Below are positions 17,163 through 26,136 of a DNA stretch of 64,000 bases, piece by piece. Location: contig CAWDTS010000007.1 of assembly GCA_963805325.1 (NCBI GenBank), forward strand, positions 1 through 64,000. Direction: 5' to 3'. The notes under the pieces are model-generated. The model had not been told where the DNA came from, did no database searches, and worked only from the letters and a program-made list of their open reading frames with translations. Each line of letters opens with the position of its first letter. Position 1 is the stretch's first letter. Origin of the DNA: DASWJZ01 sp963805325 (lineage in GTDB: Bacteria > Pseudomonadota > Alphaproteobacteria > Rhizobiales > Afifellaceae). Position numbers and translations under genes: made by a program.

Positions 17163-18257
17163 ATGCGCCACATGCTGACCTATCTCAGCGATCTCGGCGG
17201 CGAGATCCCGGTCTTCAACGTCTTCCGCTACATCACCTTCCGGACTGGCGCCGCCACGATGACGGCGCTGCTCTTCGTCTTCCTGTTCGGTCCCGGCATC
17301 ATCCAGGCGCTGAAGCTCAGGCAGGGCAGGGGCCAGCCGATCCGTGCCGACGGGCCGCAGACGCATCTCGCCAAGGCCGGCACGCCGACCATGGGCGGCC
17401 TGATGATCATGTCGGGCGTGCTCGTCTCGACGCTGCTTTGGGCGAGCCTCTCCAACATCTACGTCTGGGCCGTGCTTCTCGTCACCACCGGCTTCGGGCT
17501 GATCGGCTTCTACGACGACTATCTGAAGATCACGAAAGCGTCGGCCAAGCACGGCTTCTCCGGCCGCGTGCGCATCTCGATCGAGGCGCTGATAGCCGCC
17601 CTCGCCGTGCTGCTGATGATCGTCTTCGGCGATGCCAAGCTGCACACCTCGATCGCGATGCCCTTCTTCAAGGACTGGGCGATCAACCTCGGCTACTTCT
17701 ACATCCTCTTCGGCGCCTTCGTGATCGTCGGCGCCGGCAACGCCGTGAATCTGACCGACGGCCTCGACGGGCTTGCGATCGTGCCGGTCATCATCGCCGG
17801 CGCGAGCTTCGGGCTGATCGCCTATCTCGCCGGCCGCGTCGACTTCGCCGAATATCTGCAGATCAATCACGTGCCGGGCACCGGAGAGCTCTCCGTATTG
17901 GTCGGCGCGATGATGGGGGCCGGGCTCGGCTTCCTCTGGTTCAACGCGCCGCCTGCCGCGATCTTCATGGGCGATACCGGATCGCTTTCGCTCGGCGGCA
18001 TGCTCGGCGCTATCGCCGTCGCCACCAAGCACGAGATCGTGCTCGCCATAATCGGCGGCATCTTCGTCATGGAGGCGCTTTCCGTCATCATCCAGGTGGC
18101 GTCGTTCAAGATGACCGGCCGCCGCGTCTTCCGCATGGCGCCGATCCACCACCACTTCGAGCAGCTCGGCTGGACCGAGCCGCAGGTCGTGATCCGCTTC
18201 TGGATCGTCGCGGTCGTGCTCGCGCTGATCGGCCTTTCGACGCTGAAGCTGAGGTAG
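17163..18257 (+). CDS. mraY: Phospho-N-acetylmuramoyl-pentapeptide transferase
   Basis: An integral membrane enzyme that transfers phospho-MurNAc-pentapeptide to undecaprenyl phosphate, forming lipid I. The 364-residue protein has about ten membrane helices. The catalytic signatures are GLIGFYDDYLKITKAS (Asp pair), GAGNAVNLTDGLDGLA and FRMAPIHHHFEQLGW. The substrate loop is KAGTPTMGG. Start is ATG 17163; ATG 17172 (MLTYLSDLGG) is equally possible since neither has a good ribosome-binding site. Confidence 0.96.
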   Translation: MRHMLTYLSDLGGEIPVFNVFRYITFRTGAATMTALLFVFLFGPGIIQALKLRQGRGQPIRADGPQTHLAKAGTPTMGGLMIMSGVLVSTLLWASLSNIYVWAVLLVTTGFGLIGFYDDYLKITKASAKHGFSGRVRISIEALIAALAVLLMIVFGDAKLHTSIAMPFFKDWAINLGYFYILFGAFVIVGAGNAVNLTDGLDGLAIVPVIIAGASFGLIAYLAGRVDFAEYLQINHVPGTGELSVLVGAMMGAGLGFLWFNAPPAAIFMGDTGSLSLGGMLGAIAVATKHEIVLAIIGGIFVMEALSVIIQVASFKMTGRRVFRMAPIHHHFEQLGWTEPQVVIRFWIVAVVLALIGLSTLKLR

Positions 18258-18262
18258 GCGCA

Positions 18263-19666
18263 TTGATCCCGCTCACGCATCTGAACGGCAGATCGATCGG
18301 CGTCTTCGGATTGGCGCGGAGCGGGCTCGCGACGGTGCGCGCGGCGATTGCCGGCGGCGCTGCCGACGTTCTCGTATGGGACGACAAGGCCGAAGCGCGG
18401 GAGAAGGCCGAGGCGCTCGGCGCGACCGCGATGTCGCCGGAGCATTGGCCCTGGGAGCAACTTGAGTGCCTCGTGCTTGCTCCCGGCGTTCCTCTCACGC
18501 ACCCAGCGCCGCATCCGATCGTCCTGCTCGCGAAAGCCGCCGAGGTCGAGATCATCTGCGACATCGAGCTCATGTGGCGCGAGACGCAGGGCCGCGCGCG
18601 CTTCGTCGCGATCACCGGCACCAATGGCAAGTCGACCACGACAGCGCTGCTCGGCCATATCCTCGCCGTCGCCGGGCCGGTCTCCGTCGGCGGCAACATC
18701 GGCCGCGCCGCGCTCGATCTTGAGCCGCCCGGCGAGCGGCGCACCTACGTGCTCGAGATGTCGTCCTACCAGCTCGACCTGACGCGCCGCTTCCGCCCGG
18801 ACGTCGCCGTCTGGCTGAACCTGACCCTCGACCATATGGAGCGCCACGGCGACCTTCGCGGCTACGCCAAGGCGAAGGCGCGCATCTTCGTCAACCAGCG
18901 GCCGGAAGACACGGCGATCGTCGGCATCGACGAGCCGCCCATGAATGCCGTCGCCGCGGCGCTGAAGAGCCCCGGCCGCCCCAAGCTCATCACCGTCTCC
19001 GTCGGCAAGAACAAGGGCGCCTCACTCTACGTCGACGCGGACGGCGCGCTGCACGAGGACAACGGGCGAAACGGCAAGAACGGTGTGTCATTCGCCAGGC
19101 TCCCGACGCTTCGCGGGCTGCACAACTGGCAGAATGCCGCTGCCGCATGGGGCGCCGCGCGGGCGCTTGGGCTCTATGGCGGCATCATCCTCTCCGCGAT
19201 GGAGAGCTTCCCCGGACTCGCGCACCGCATGGAGGTTATCGGACGTCGGGACCACGTGCTCTTCGTCAACAACTCGAAGGCCACCAACGCCGATGCCGCG
19301 GCGCGCGCGCTCGTCACCTTCGATCCGATCTACTGGATTGCCGGAGGGCAGCCGAAGGAAGGCGGGATCGACAGCCTCGCGGAATACTTCCCGCGTGTCG
19401 CCAAGGCCTATCTGATTGGCACGGCCGCGGATGCGTTCTCCGCCGTGCTGTCTGGAAAGGTGCCGCACGTCATCGCCGGCGATCTTCAGAACGCCGTCAG
19501 AATGGCGGCGGCGGACGCGGCGCTCGATCATCGTCCCGAGCCGACCGTGCTCCTTTCGCCGGCCTGCGCATCGTTCGACCAGTTCGCCGATTTTGAAGAT
19601 CGCGGGGAGGCGTTCCGCCGCGCCGTTTCCGCTCTCGACCAAGTGCCTAAGGAGGCCGCCGCATGA
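18263..19666 (+). CDS. murD: UDP-MurNAc-L-alanine--D-glutamate ligase
   Basis: The second Mur ligase, adding D-glutamate to UDP-MurNAc-Ala; 467 residues. Domains: N-terminal Rossmann (IGVFGLARSGLATVRAAIAG), ATP site RFVAITGTNGKSTTTALLGH, MSSYQLDL, NLTLDHMERHG, and C-terminal VNNSKATNADAAARAL. No ATG is available near the right place. The start is taken as TTG 18263, six bases after the mraY stop, giving LIPLTHLNGRS. The frame is open far upstream but that is antisense-free shadow within mraY. The stop overlaps the ftsW ATG (ATGA). Confidence 0.95.
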   Translation: MIPLTHLNGRSIGVFGLARSGLATVRAAIAGGAADVLVWDDKAEAREKAEALGATAMSPEHWPWEQLECLVLAPGVPLTHPAPHPIVLLAKAAEVEIICDIELMWRETQGRARFVAITGTNGKSTTTALLGHILAVAGPVSVGGNIGRAALDLEPPGERRTYVLEMSSYQLDLTRRFRPDVAVWLNLTLDHMERHGDLRGYAKAKARIFVNQRPEDTAIVGIDEPPMNAVAAALKSPGRPKLITVSVGKNKGASLYVDADGALHEDNGRNGKNGVSFARLPTLRGLHNWQNAAAAWGAARALGLYGGIILSAMESFPGLAHRMEVIGRRDHVLFVNNSKATNADAAARALVTFDPIYWIAGGQPKEGGIDSLAEYFPRVAKAYLIGTAADAFSAVLSGKVPHVIAGDLQNAVRMAAADAALDHRPEPTVLLSPACASFDQFADFEDRGEAFRRAVSALDQVPKEAAA

Positions 19667-20808
19667 TCAGCCGCGCGCATCGCTCGCCGCTTTCCGACTG
19701 GTGGTGGACGGTCGACCGCCCCATGCTGTCGCTCGTTCTCGTCCTCTATCTCGCCGGCTTCGTGCTCTCCTTCGCGGCGAGCCCGGCGGTGGCGGAGCGC
19801 ATCGGGCTCGACAGCCTGCACTTCGTCTGGCGCCATGCCTTCTACGCGCCGCTTGCGGCGGCTGTGATGATCGGCCTGTCGTTCCTGACGCCGCGACAGG
19901 TGCGGCGCGTCGCATTGGTGCTGCTCTTCGCTTGCCTCATCATGATGGTTGCCGTGCTGTTCATCGGCGAGGAGATCAAAGGCTCGCGCCGCTGGCTCTT
20001 CCTCGCCGGCATGTCGATCCAGCCCTCGGAGCTGATCAAGCCGGCTTTCATCATCATCACCGCCTGGCTCTTCGCCGAGGGTAACCGGCCCGACATTCCC
20101 GGAAAGCTTCTCGCCGTCGGGCTTCTTGTCATCACCGGCGCGCTCCTCGTGGCCGAGCCGGATCTTGGTCAGACGGTGCTTCTGGTCATCGTTTGGGGCG
20201 CAGTCTTCTTCCTTGCGGGCGCAAACACGGTGATCTTCGGGGGCCTTGCCGGTCTTGCCGCCGCCGGCCTGCTCGGCGCCTATTACGTGTTCCCGCACGT
20301 CGCCGGCCGCATCAATCGCTTCCTCGATCCTGATTCCGGCGACAACTTTCAGATCATGACCGCGATGCAGTCGTTCCAGCGCGGCGGCTGGTCGGGCACT
20401 GGGCCGGGCGAGGGGATCATGAAGCGCGTGCTGCCGGATTCGCACACCGACTTCGTGTTCGCGGTCGTCGGCGAGGAGTTCGGCATCGTGCTCTGTCTTC
20501 TGATCGTGGCGCTCTTCTCCGGCCTCGTCATGCGCGGGCTCTACCAGGCGCTACGGCGCCACAGCGCCTTCGAGCGGATGGCGATTGCCGGGCTGACCAC
20601 GCAGATCGGCGTCCAGGCTTTCATCAACATGGGCGTCAATCTGCATCTTCTTCCTGCGAAGGGCATGACGCTGCCGTTCATCTCCTATGGCGGCTCGGCG
20701 CTGATCTCGTCGGCCATGACGATGGGGTTCCTGCTTGCGCTCTCGCGCCGTTTTGCCGACGCGCGTGTGACCGTAGTGCCCCGCGAGCCGCTCGCCGCCG
20801 GAGCCTGA
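19663..20808 (+). CDS. ftsW: Septal peptidoglycan polymerase FtsW
   Basis: SEDS-family glycosyltransferase that polymerises lipid II at the septum together with FtsI. The 381-residue protein has about ten membrane helices. Family signatures are KGSRRWLFLAGMSIQPSELI, VAEPDLGQTVLLVIVWGAVF (with the catalytic Asp in EPDLGQ), and GMTLPFISYGGSALISS near the C-terminus. The ATG overlaps the murD stop. Confidence is high because both sequence and place in the cluster agree. Confidence 0.96.
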   Translation: MISRAHRSPLSDWWWTVDRPMLSLVLVLYLAGFVLSFAASPAVAERIGLDSLHFVWRHAFYAPLAAAVMIGLSFLTPRQVRRVALVLLFACLIMMVAVLFIGEEIKGSRRWLFLAGMSIQPSELIKPAFIIITAWLFAEGNRPDIPGKLLAVGLLVITGALLVAEPDLGQTVLLVIVWGAVFFLAGANTVIFGGLAGLAAAGLLGAYYVFPHVAGRINRFLDPDSGDNFQIMTAMQSFQRGGWSGTGPGEGIMKRVLPDSHTDFVFAVVGEEFGIVLCLLIVALFSGLVMRGLYQALRRHSAFERMAIAGLTTQIGVQAFINMGVNLHLLPAKGMTLPFISYGGSALISSAMTMGFLLALSRRFADARVTVVPREPLAAGA

Positions 20809-20812
20809 ACCA

Positions 20813-21907
20813 TTGGCCCGGCGTGTGCTCCTGGCCGCCGGCGGAACCGGCGGCCACCTCTTTCCGGCGTTGGCGCTCCGCGAGGTGCTCTTGCGGCGCA
20901 GTTGGGCGGTCAACTTCGCGACCGACGCACGAGTCGGCGAGATGCTCTCCGGCGTGCCGGCGGAGGATGTTCATCGCATCCAGTCCGCAAGCCTCGGGGG
21001 CGGAACGGCCCGCGACAAGTTGCGCTCGCTGACGACGCTCGCGAAGGGCGTGCTTCAGTCGCGCGGGCTCATGAAGCGCTTCCGCCCCGCGGTCGTCGTC
21101 GGGTTTGGCGGCTACCCGACCGTGCCGCCGGCCATCGCGGCACGCATCGCGCACATCCCGATGATCGCGCACGAGCAGAACGCCGTCGTCGGCCGCGCCA
21201 ACCGATTGGTCGTCAATCTCGGTGCGACCCTTGCGACCGGCTTCCGCAACCCGAAGGGAAGCTCCCGCGGGCGCCACGTTGTGTTTGTCGGAAATCCGGT
21301 CAGGAAGGCCATCATCGAGGCTGTGCGGTTCTATCAGACGCCCGCGGACGACGAGCCGTTCCGCCTGCTCGTCTTCGGCGGCAGCCAGGGCGCGCACGCG
21401 TTCGCCGAACTCGTTCCGGGCGCGCTGGCGCTGCTTCCGCCGGACGTGCGGCTCCGCATTGTGGTGACGCAGCAGGCGCGGCCCGAGGACGTGAAGGCGA
21501 CGCGGCAGGCCTACACCGGCATGGGCGTCGAATCGCACATCGAGCCCTTCTTCAACGACATGGGTGAGCGGCTGGCTGACGCGCATCTGGTGATCTGCCG
21601 CGCCGGCGCTTCGACGGTCGCAGAGCTTGCCGTTATTGGCCGGCCAGCGATCCTGGTGCCTTATCCGCACGCACTTGACCACGATCAGGCCGAGAATGCC
21701 CGTGTGCTTGCCGATTCAGGCGGCGCCTGGCTGATGCCCGAGAAGGAGCTGACGGCGTCGAGCCTCGCGCAGCGCCTCGGCGCACTTTGCGCGTCGCCGG
21801 AGGAGCTCGAAACCGCCGCCGCCGCCGCGCAGTCCGTCGGGCGGGTTGACGCCGCGGAGCGGCTCGCCGATCTCGTGGAGGAGGCGGCGGGAGAGCAGGC
21901 GGCGTGA
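20813..21907 (+). CDS. murG: Lipid II synthase (UDP-GlcNAc transferase)
   Basis: A peripheral membrane GT-B glycosyltransferase that adds GlcNAc to lipid I. 364 residues. The G loop 1 is LLAAGGTGGHLFPALAL at the N-terminus; other motifs are GFGGYPTVPP, HEQNAVVGRANR, VFGGSQGAHAFAEL, CRAGASTVAELAVIGRP and YPHALDHDQAENA. The start is TTG 20813 (MARRVLLAAGG), four bases after the ftsW stop, with no ATG alternative close by. Confidence 0.96.
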   Translation: MARRVLLAAGGTGGHLFPALALREVLLRRSWAVNFATDARVGEMLSGVPAEDVHRIQSASLGGGTARDKLRSLTTLAKGVLQSRGLMKRFRPAVVVGFGGYPTVPPAIAARIAHIPMIAHEQNAVVGRANRLVVNLGATLATGFRNPKGSSRGRHVVFVGNPVRKAIIEAVRFYQTPADDEPFRLLVFGGSQGAHAFAELVPGALALLPPDVRLRIVVTQQARPEDVKATRQAYTGMGVESHIEPFFNDMGERLADAHLVICRAGASTVAELAVIGRPAILVPYPHALDHDQAENARVLADSGGAWLMPEKELTASSLAQRLGALCASPEELETAAAAAQSVGRVDAAERLADLVEEAAGEQAA

Positions 21908-21986
21908 TTTCCCGCCTCGTCACTGCCAGAGCTGGGCTATAGGAGCGGGCCGAGAAGGCGGTGCGCTTTCCAAGAGGTGTTGTCAT

Positions 21987-23402
21987 ATGAAATTGCCGCG
22001 CGACATCGGTCCCATCCATTTCGTCGGGATTGGCGGAATCGGGATGAGCGGCATCGCCGAGGTGCTTGCCAACCAGAACTATCGCGTGCGCGGCTCCGAT
22101 GTCGCCGACAGCGCCAACGTGCAGCGCCTGCGCGATCGCGGCATCGAGGTCGCGATCGGCCACGCCGCGGAGAATCTCGGCGACGCGGCCGTGGTCGTGG
22201 TCTCCTCCGCCATCAAGCGCGACAATCCGGAGTTGAAGGAAGCGCGGGCGCGCGGCCTGCCGGTGGTTCGGCGCGCCGAGATGCTGGCCGAGCTCATGCG
22301 GCTGAAGTCGGCGATCGCGATCGGCGGCACGCACGGTAAGACCACGACCACCTCGATGGTCGCGGCGCTGCTCGACGCCGGCGGCCTCGACCCGACCGTC
22401 ATCAACGGCGGCATCATCAATTCCTACGGCACCAACGCGCGCATGGGCGCCGGCGATTGGATGGTGGTGGAATCCGACGAATCCGACGGCACTTTCGTGA
22501 AGCTTCCCGCCGACATCGTCGTCGTCACCAACATCGACCCGGAGCACCTCGACCACTACGGCACGTTCGATGCGCTGCGCGAAGCCTTCCGCGCCTTCGT
22601 CGAGAACGTGCCCTTCTATGGCTTCGCGGTGATGTGTCTCGATCACCCGGAAGTGCAGGCGCTGGTCGCGCGCATCGAGGACCGCCACGTCATTACCTAC
22701 GGGCGGAACCCGCAGGCCGACGTGCGCTTTCGCGATCTGAGATTCGAGGGCGGGCGGACGCATTTCTCGGTCGACCGCCGCGACCGTCTGACCGGTGAGA
22801 CGGAGACGATCGAGGATCTCGCCATCGCCATGCCGGGCGAGCACAACGTCTCGAACGCCACCGCCGCAGTGGCGGTGGCGCGCGCCATCGGCATCGACGC
22901 GGCGGCCGTCGCCAAGGGGCTCGCCAGCTTCGGCGGCGTCAAGCGGCGCTTCACGCACGTCGGCGACTGGAATGGCGCCGCGATCTACGACGATTATGGG
23001 CACCATCCGGTGGAGATCGCCGCGGTGCTGCACGCCGCGCGTTCCGCTGCGCCGAAGCGGGTGATCGCCGTCGTCCAGCCGCACCGCTATACGCGCCTCA
23101 AGAACCTCTTCGCCGAGTTCTGCACCTGCTTCAACGAAGCCGACACGGTGATCGTCGCCGACGTCTATCCGGCTGGCGAATCCCCGATCGAAGGCGCCAG
23201 CCGCGACGCGCTCGTGGAAGGGCTGCGCTCGGGCGGCCACCGCGACGTGCGCCCGCTCGAAAGCGAGGATGCGCTGCCGGCGCTGATCGCCTCGATCGTC
23301 GAGCCCGGCGACATGGTGATCTGTCTCGGCGCCGGCTCAATCACCCGATGGGCGAACGCGCTGCCGCAAGCCCTTGCGTCGCTGGAGAAAGAAAAGGCCT
23401 GA
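21987..23402 (+). CDS. murC: UDP-N-acetylmuramate--L-alanine ligase
   Basis: The first Mur ligase, 471 residues. N-terminal Rossmann HFVGIGGIGMSGIAEVL, P-loop IAIGGTHGKTTTTSMVAALL, VVESDESDGTFVKL, TNIDPEHLDHYG, and C-terminal IYDDYGHHPVEIAAVLHAAR and QPHRYTRLKNLF. ATG 21987 is 79 bases after the murG stop, one of the few real gaps in the cluster, so a local promoter is possible, although I see no convincing one. Confidence 0.96.
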   Translation: MKLPRDIGPIHFVGIGGIGMSGIAEVLANQNYRVRGSDVADSANVQRLRDRGIEVAIGHAAENLGDAAVVVVSSAIKRDNPELKEARARGLPVVRRAEMLAELMRLKSAIAIGGTHGKTTTTSMVAALLDAGGLDPTVINGGIINSYGTNARMGAGDWMVVESDESDGTFVKLPADIVVVTNIDPEHLDHYGTFDALREAFRAFVENVPFYGFAVMCLDHPEVQALVARIEDRHVITYGRNPQADVRFRDLRFEGGRTHFSVDRRDRLTGETETIEDLAIAMPGEHNVSNATAAVAVARAIGIDAAAVAKGLASFGGVKRRFTHVGDWNGAAIYDDYGHHPVEIAAVLHAARSAAPKRVIAVVQPHRYTRLKNLFAEFCTCFNEADTVIVADVYPAGESPIEGASRDALVEGLRSGGHRDVRPLESEDALPALIASIVEPGDMVICLGAGSITRWANALPQALASLEKEKA

Positions 23403-23416
23403 GCGGGGCCGCGCGC

Positions 23417-24373
23417 ATGCCCGACCACCTCCTCGACCGTCTGCGTGGAAATCTCGCCGGCTTCCGCGGCACGCTGCAGGCCGATCAGCCGCTCGCGCCG
23501 ATCGTCTGGTTCCGCGCCGGTGGCCCCGCGGAGGTCCTGGCGATGCCGGCCGACGTCGAAGACCTGGCTTTTCTGATGCGTGCGCTGCCGGAAGAGGTCC
23601 CGGTCACCGTTATCGGGCTCGGCTCCAATCTCCTGGTGCGTGACGGCGGCGTAGACGGTGTCGTCGTTCGCCTTTCCGCACGTGGCTTCGGTCATGTGCG
23701 GGTCGAGGAGAACCGCCTAACCGTCGGCGCCGCCTTGGCCGACAAGCGCCTCGCCGCGCAGGCGCTCGAAGCAGGGCTCGGAGGCTTCGCTTTCTATCAT
23801 GGCATCCCCGGCGCGATCGGCGGTGCGCTCCGCATGAATGCCGGCGCCAACGGCGTTGAGACCCGCGAGCGCGTCACGGAAGTCGTCGCGATCGACCGCC
23901 GCGGCGAGCGTCACGTGCTCACCAACGCCGAGATGGGCTACACCTATCGGCACGCTGCCGCGCCGGACGATCTGATCTTCGTGGAAGCCACTTACGAGGG
24001 CGCGTTCGAGGATCGCGCAAAGATCCGCACCGAGATGGACGCGGTGCAGGCGCACCGCGAAAAAGCGCAGCCGGTGAAGACTCGAACGGGCGGCTCCACC
24101 TTCAAGAATCCCGATGGCAACAAAGCCTGGCAACTCATTGATGCCGCAGGTTGCCGCGGCCTCAAAATCGGCGACGCGCAGGTCTCCGAACTGCACTGCA
24201 ACTTCTTGATCAACACCGGGAAGGCGAGCGGCCATGATCTCGAACTCCTCGGCGAGACGGTTCGCGCCCGCGTGCTGGAGACTTCCGGCGTGAAGCTCGA
24301 GTGGGAGATCAAGCGGGTCGGCGGGTTCGAGCCCGACCGCGAAGTCGCGGCGTTCCTGGGCGCCGCTTCGTGA
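23417..24373 (+). CDS. murB: UDP-N-acetylenolpyruvoylglucosamine reductase
   Basis: An FAD enzyme, 318 residues, reducing the enolpyruvyl ether to UDP-MurNAc with NADPH. FAD-binding: VIGLGSNLLVRDGGVDGVVV and FYHGIPGAIGGALRMNAGANG. Catalytic region: RTGGSTFKNPDGNKAWQLID (Ser/Phe-rich loop) and SELHCNFLINTGKAS. ATG 23417 (MPDHLLDRL) lies 14 bases after the murC stop; an earlier in-frame start would overlap murC. In most relatives ddl follows directly, but here a transporter and an antisense gene intervene. Confidence 0.95.
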   Translation: MPDHLLDRLRGNLAGFRGTLQADQPLAPIVWFRAGGPAEVLAMPADVEDLAFLMRALPEEVPVTVIGLGSNLLVRDGGVDGVVVRLSARGFGHVRVEENRLTVGAALADKRLAAQALEAGLGGFAFYHGIPGAIGGALRMNAGANGVETRERVTEVVAIDRRGERHVLTNAEMGYTYRHAAAPDDLIFVEATYEGAFEDRAKIRTEMDAVQAHREKAQPVKTRTGGSTFKNPDGNKAWQLIDAAGCRGLKIGDAQVSELHCNFLINTGKASGHDLELLGETVRARVLETSGVKLEWEIKRVGGFEPDREVAAFLGAAS

Positions 24374-24498
24374 GCGCATGCCTCTTCTTCCGGATCGACG
24401 ACGGTTCGGAACCCGCGACCCTCGTCCATGAAGATGAGGAACTGGTGGCCTTAGCGGCAGAGCAGGTGCGCGCTGCCCTCGGCGGCGTTTCGGCGTGA
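24370..24498 (+). CDS. Possible 42-residue protein overlapping murB stop
   Basis: A short frame beginning with GTG in a GTGA overlap with murB and ending one base before the transporter start. The product (MSACLFFRIDDGSEPATLVH and an acidic/Ala-rich tail) has no recognisable domain. The overlap style copies the other junctions of the cluster, which is the only support. It could equally be non-coding spacer. Confidence 0.3.
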   Translation: MSACLFFRIDDGSEPATLVHEDEELVALAAEQVRAALGGVSA

Positions 24499-24499
24499 A

Positions 24500-25348
24500 A
24501 TGAGCCCGCGGCTCAACGCCATCCTGCTCGTCGTTGCCGGCGTCAGCCTTTTCGGAATCATGGATGGCATCGGCAAGCTGCTCGGCGCGAGCTATCCAGT
24601 CGGTGAGATCATCTGGGCGCGCTTCGCCTTTGCGCTGCCCGTGGTGCTGCTTCTTGCGGCGCGAAGCGCGGGGCTGAAGCTCTTCGCGACCCGCCATCCG
24701 CTCATCCAGATCGTGCGTGGGATAATACCGCTGGCCGCGAGCGGACTGGTGATCGTCGGCCTCGGCCGCATTCCGCTCGCCGACTTCACGGCGATCAGTT
24801 TCGCCTCGCCGCTCTTCGTCGTGCTCCTCGCGGTTCCGTTTCTCGGCGAGCCGATGTCCCGCACCACGTGGATCGGCATCGCGCTCGGCTTTGCCGGGGT
24901 CATGCTCATAGCGCGGCCGGGGGAGAGCGCCATCGCCTGGGCGGCGCTCTTTCCGCTCGGGACCGCCGCGCTCTTTGGCATCTATCAGGTGCTGACGCGG
25001 TTCGTGAGCCGCGACGACAGCGCCCTTGCCAGCTTCGCCCTGATGATCGGCGTCGGCTTCGTCGTGGCGACGCCAATTCTTCTTCTCGGCTGGAAGACGC
25101 CGGGTCCGGCCGACGCGCTTCTCTTCGTGCTGACGGGAATTCTCTTCGGCGGCGGGCACTATTTCTTGATCCGCGGCTATTCGCTCGCTGGAGCGAACGT
25201 GCTCGCGCCCTTCACCTACGCCCAGATCATCGCGGCGACGCTCTTCGGTCTTCTGGTTTTCCGCGACATGCCAGATGCGTGGTCGATCACAGGCACGGCG
25301 CTCATCGTCGCGGCGGGGCTCTATGTGCTCCGCCAGAAAGTTGGCTGA
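24500..25348 (+). CDS. DMT-superfamily (EamA) transporter
   Basis: A 282-residue inner-membrane protein with ten predicted helices in two EamA repeats, for example LVIVGLGRIPLADFTAISFA in the first half and YTYAQIIAATLF-like FTYAQIIAATLFGLLVFRDM in the second. The family exports or imports metabolites, and the substrate cannot be read from sequence. It stands between murB and ddl in the same direction as the cluster, so it is likely cotranscribed. This is an insertion relative to the usual order. Confidence 0.92.
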   Translation: MSPRLNAILLVVAGVSLFGIMDGIGKLLGASYPVGEIIWARFAFALPVVLLLAARSAGLKLFATRHPLIQIVRGIIPLAASGLVIVGLGRIPLADFTAISFASPLFVVLLAVPFLGEPMSRTTWIGIALGFAGVMLIARPGESAIAWAALFPLGTAALFGIYQVLTRFVSRDDSALASFALMIGVGFVVATPILLLGWKTPGPADALLFVLTGILFGGGHYFLIRGYSLAGANVLAPFTYAQIIAATLFGLLVFRDMPDAWSITGTALIVAAGLYVLRQKVG

Positions 25349-25351
25349 GCC

Positions 25352-25960
25352 TTACTCCAGCGCCTCGGTCGCGAGCTTCATCGCGTAGTTGCGGATGTCG
25401 CGCGGCCAGGGCTCCGACATCGCCTCGAACTTCTTCGCATCGCCGGCAAAGAGCGCGCGCGACGCTTCTTCGAAGTTTGCGCGGTCGCCGGCCATGGCGG
25501 ACATGAAGCGGTAGGCGGTTTCCTGCGCGCGCCGCGCACGATCCCTGCCGACGTTGCGGCGTCGCGCTTCGTCGACGAGCTTTCTGAGCGCCACCGATGC
25601 GCCGCCGGGCTGAGCCTTGAGCCACTCCCAATGCCGCGGCAAAAGCGTCACCTCGCGTGCGACGACGCCAAGCTTAGGCCGGCCGGGGCCGCGCCGGTCA
25701 GCGCCGGGGGCCGCCGGGCCGCTCTCAACGGGGGAGGCGCCCGGCGCCCATGCGGCGAGCCGCTCGCGAACGTCGCTGGCCGTGCCGCGCAGGTCGACTT
25801 CGATCAATTGTCCCGTCGCGTCCTCGAAGATCAGGATCGTCTGGTCGGGGTCCCTGTCGGTTTCCGCCTTCGCGCGGAGGGCGACCGTGTGCAGCGGACC
25901 TGACGCGATGCGGCGCTGATAGGCGAAAGCGGTGCAGATGAATTGGCTGGGTGCGGACAT
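25352..25960 (-). CDS. DUF2239 family protein
   Basis: A 202-residue soluble protein of unknown function (DUF2239). Family features visible are the N-terminal QFICTAFAYQRRIASGPL, the strand ILIFEDATGQLIEVDLRG, GRPKLGVVAREVTLLPRHWEWL, and a C-terminal helix pair ending MSEPWPRDIRNYAMKLA. It is the only gene in the cluster on the opposite strand and ends three bases from the transporter stop. Two copies of TATTACCCGG lie upstream of its start. Confidence 0.85.
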   Translation of the reverse strand: MSAPSQFICTAFAYQRRIASGPLHTVALRAKAETDRDPDQTILIFEDATGQLIEVDLRGTASDVRERLAAWAPGASPVESGPAAPGADRRGPGRPKLGVVAREVTLLPRHWEWLKAQPGGASVALRKLVDEARRRNVGRDRARRAQETAYRFMSAMAGDRANFEEASRALFAGDAKKFEAMSEPWPRDIRNYAMKLATEALE

Positions 25961-25992
25961 GCGGGCGGTTCCAGTGTGCTGAAGATGCCCGC

Positions 25993-26038
25993 TTATTACC
26001 CGGGTGAAAATGCCGTGTCAATATTACCCGGATAAAAT
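25993..26038. promoter_or_regulatory. Tandem operator-like repeats upstream of DUF2239 gene
   Basis: TTATTACCCGGGTGAAAAT (25993-26011) and ATATTACCCGGATAAAAT (26021-26038) share the 10-base core TATTACCCGG at a 28-base spacing. Inside the second copy, TTACCCGGATA (26024-26034) is the exact reverse complement of TATCCGGGTAA found at 7932-7942 next to the MmyB-like regulator. The partly palindromic core is typical of a dimeric repressor site. Confidence 0.55.
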
Positions 26039-26136
26039 AGAGTTGCCGAAACGGTAACCTTGGTTAACGCTTTCTCACCAATTTCCCGCCCAACGTCCGC
26101 GTCACGAATCGCCCTTTCGCGCGAGGAGTATGCGTC

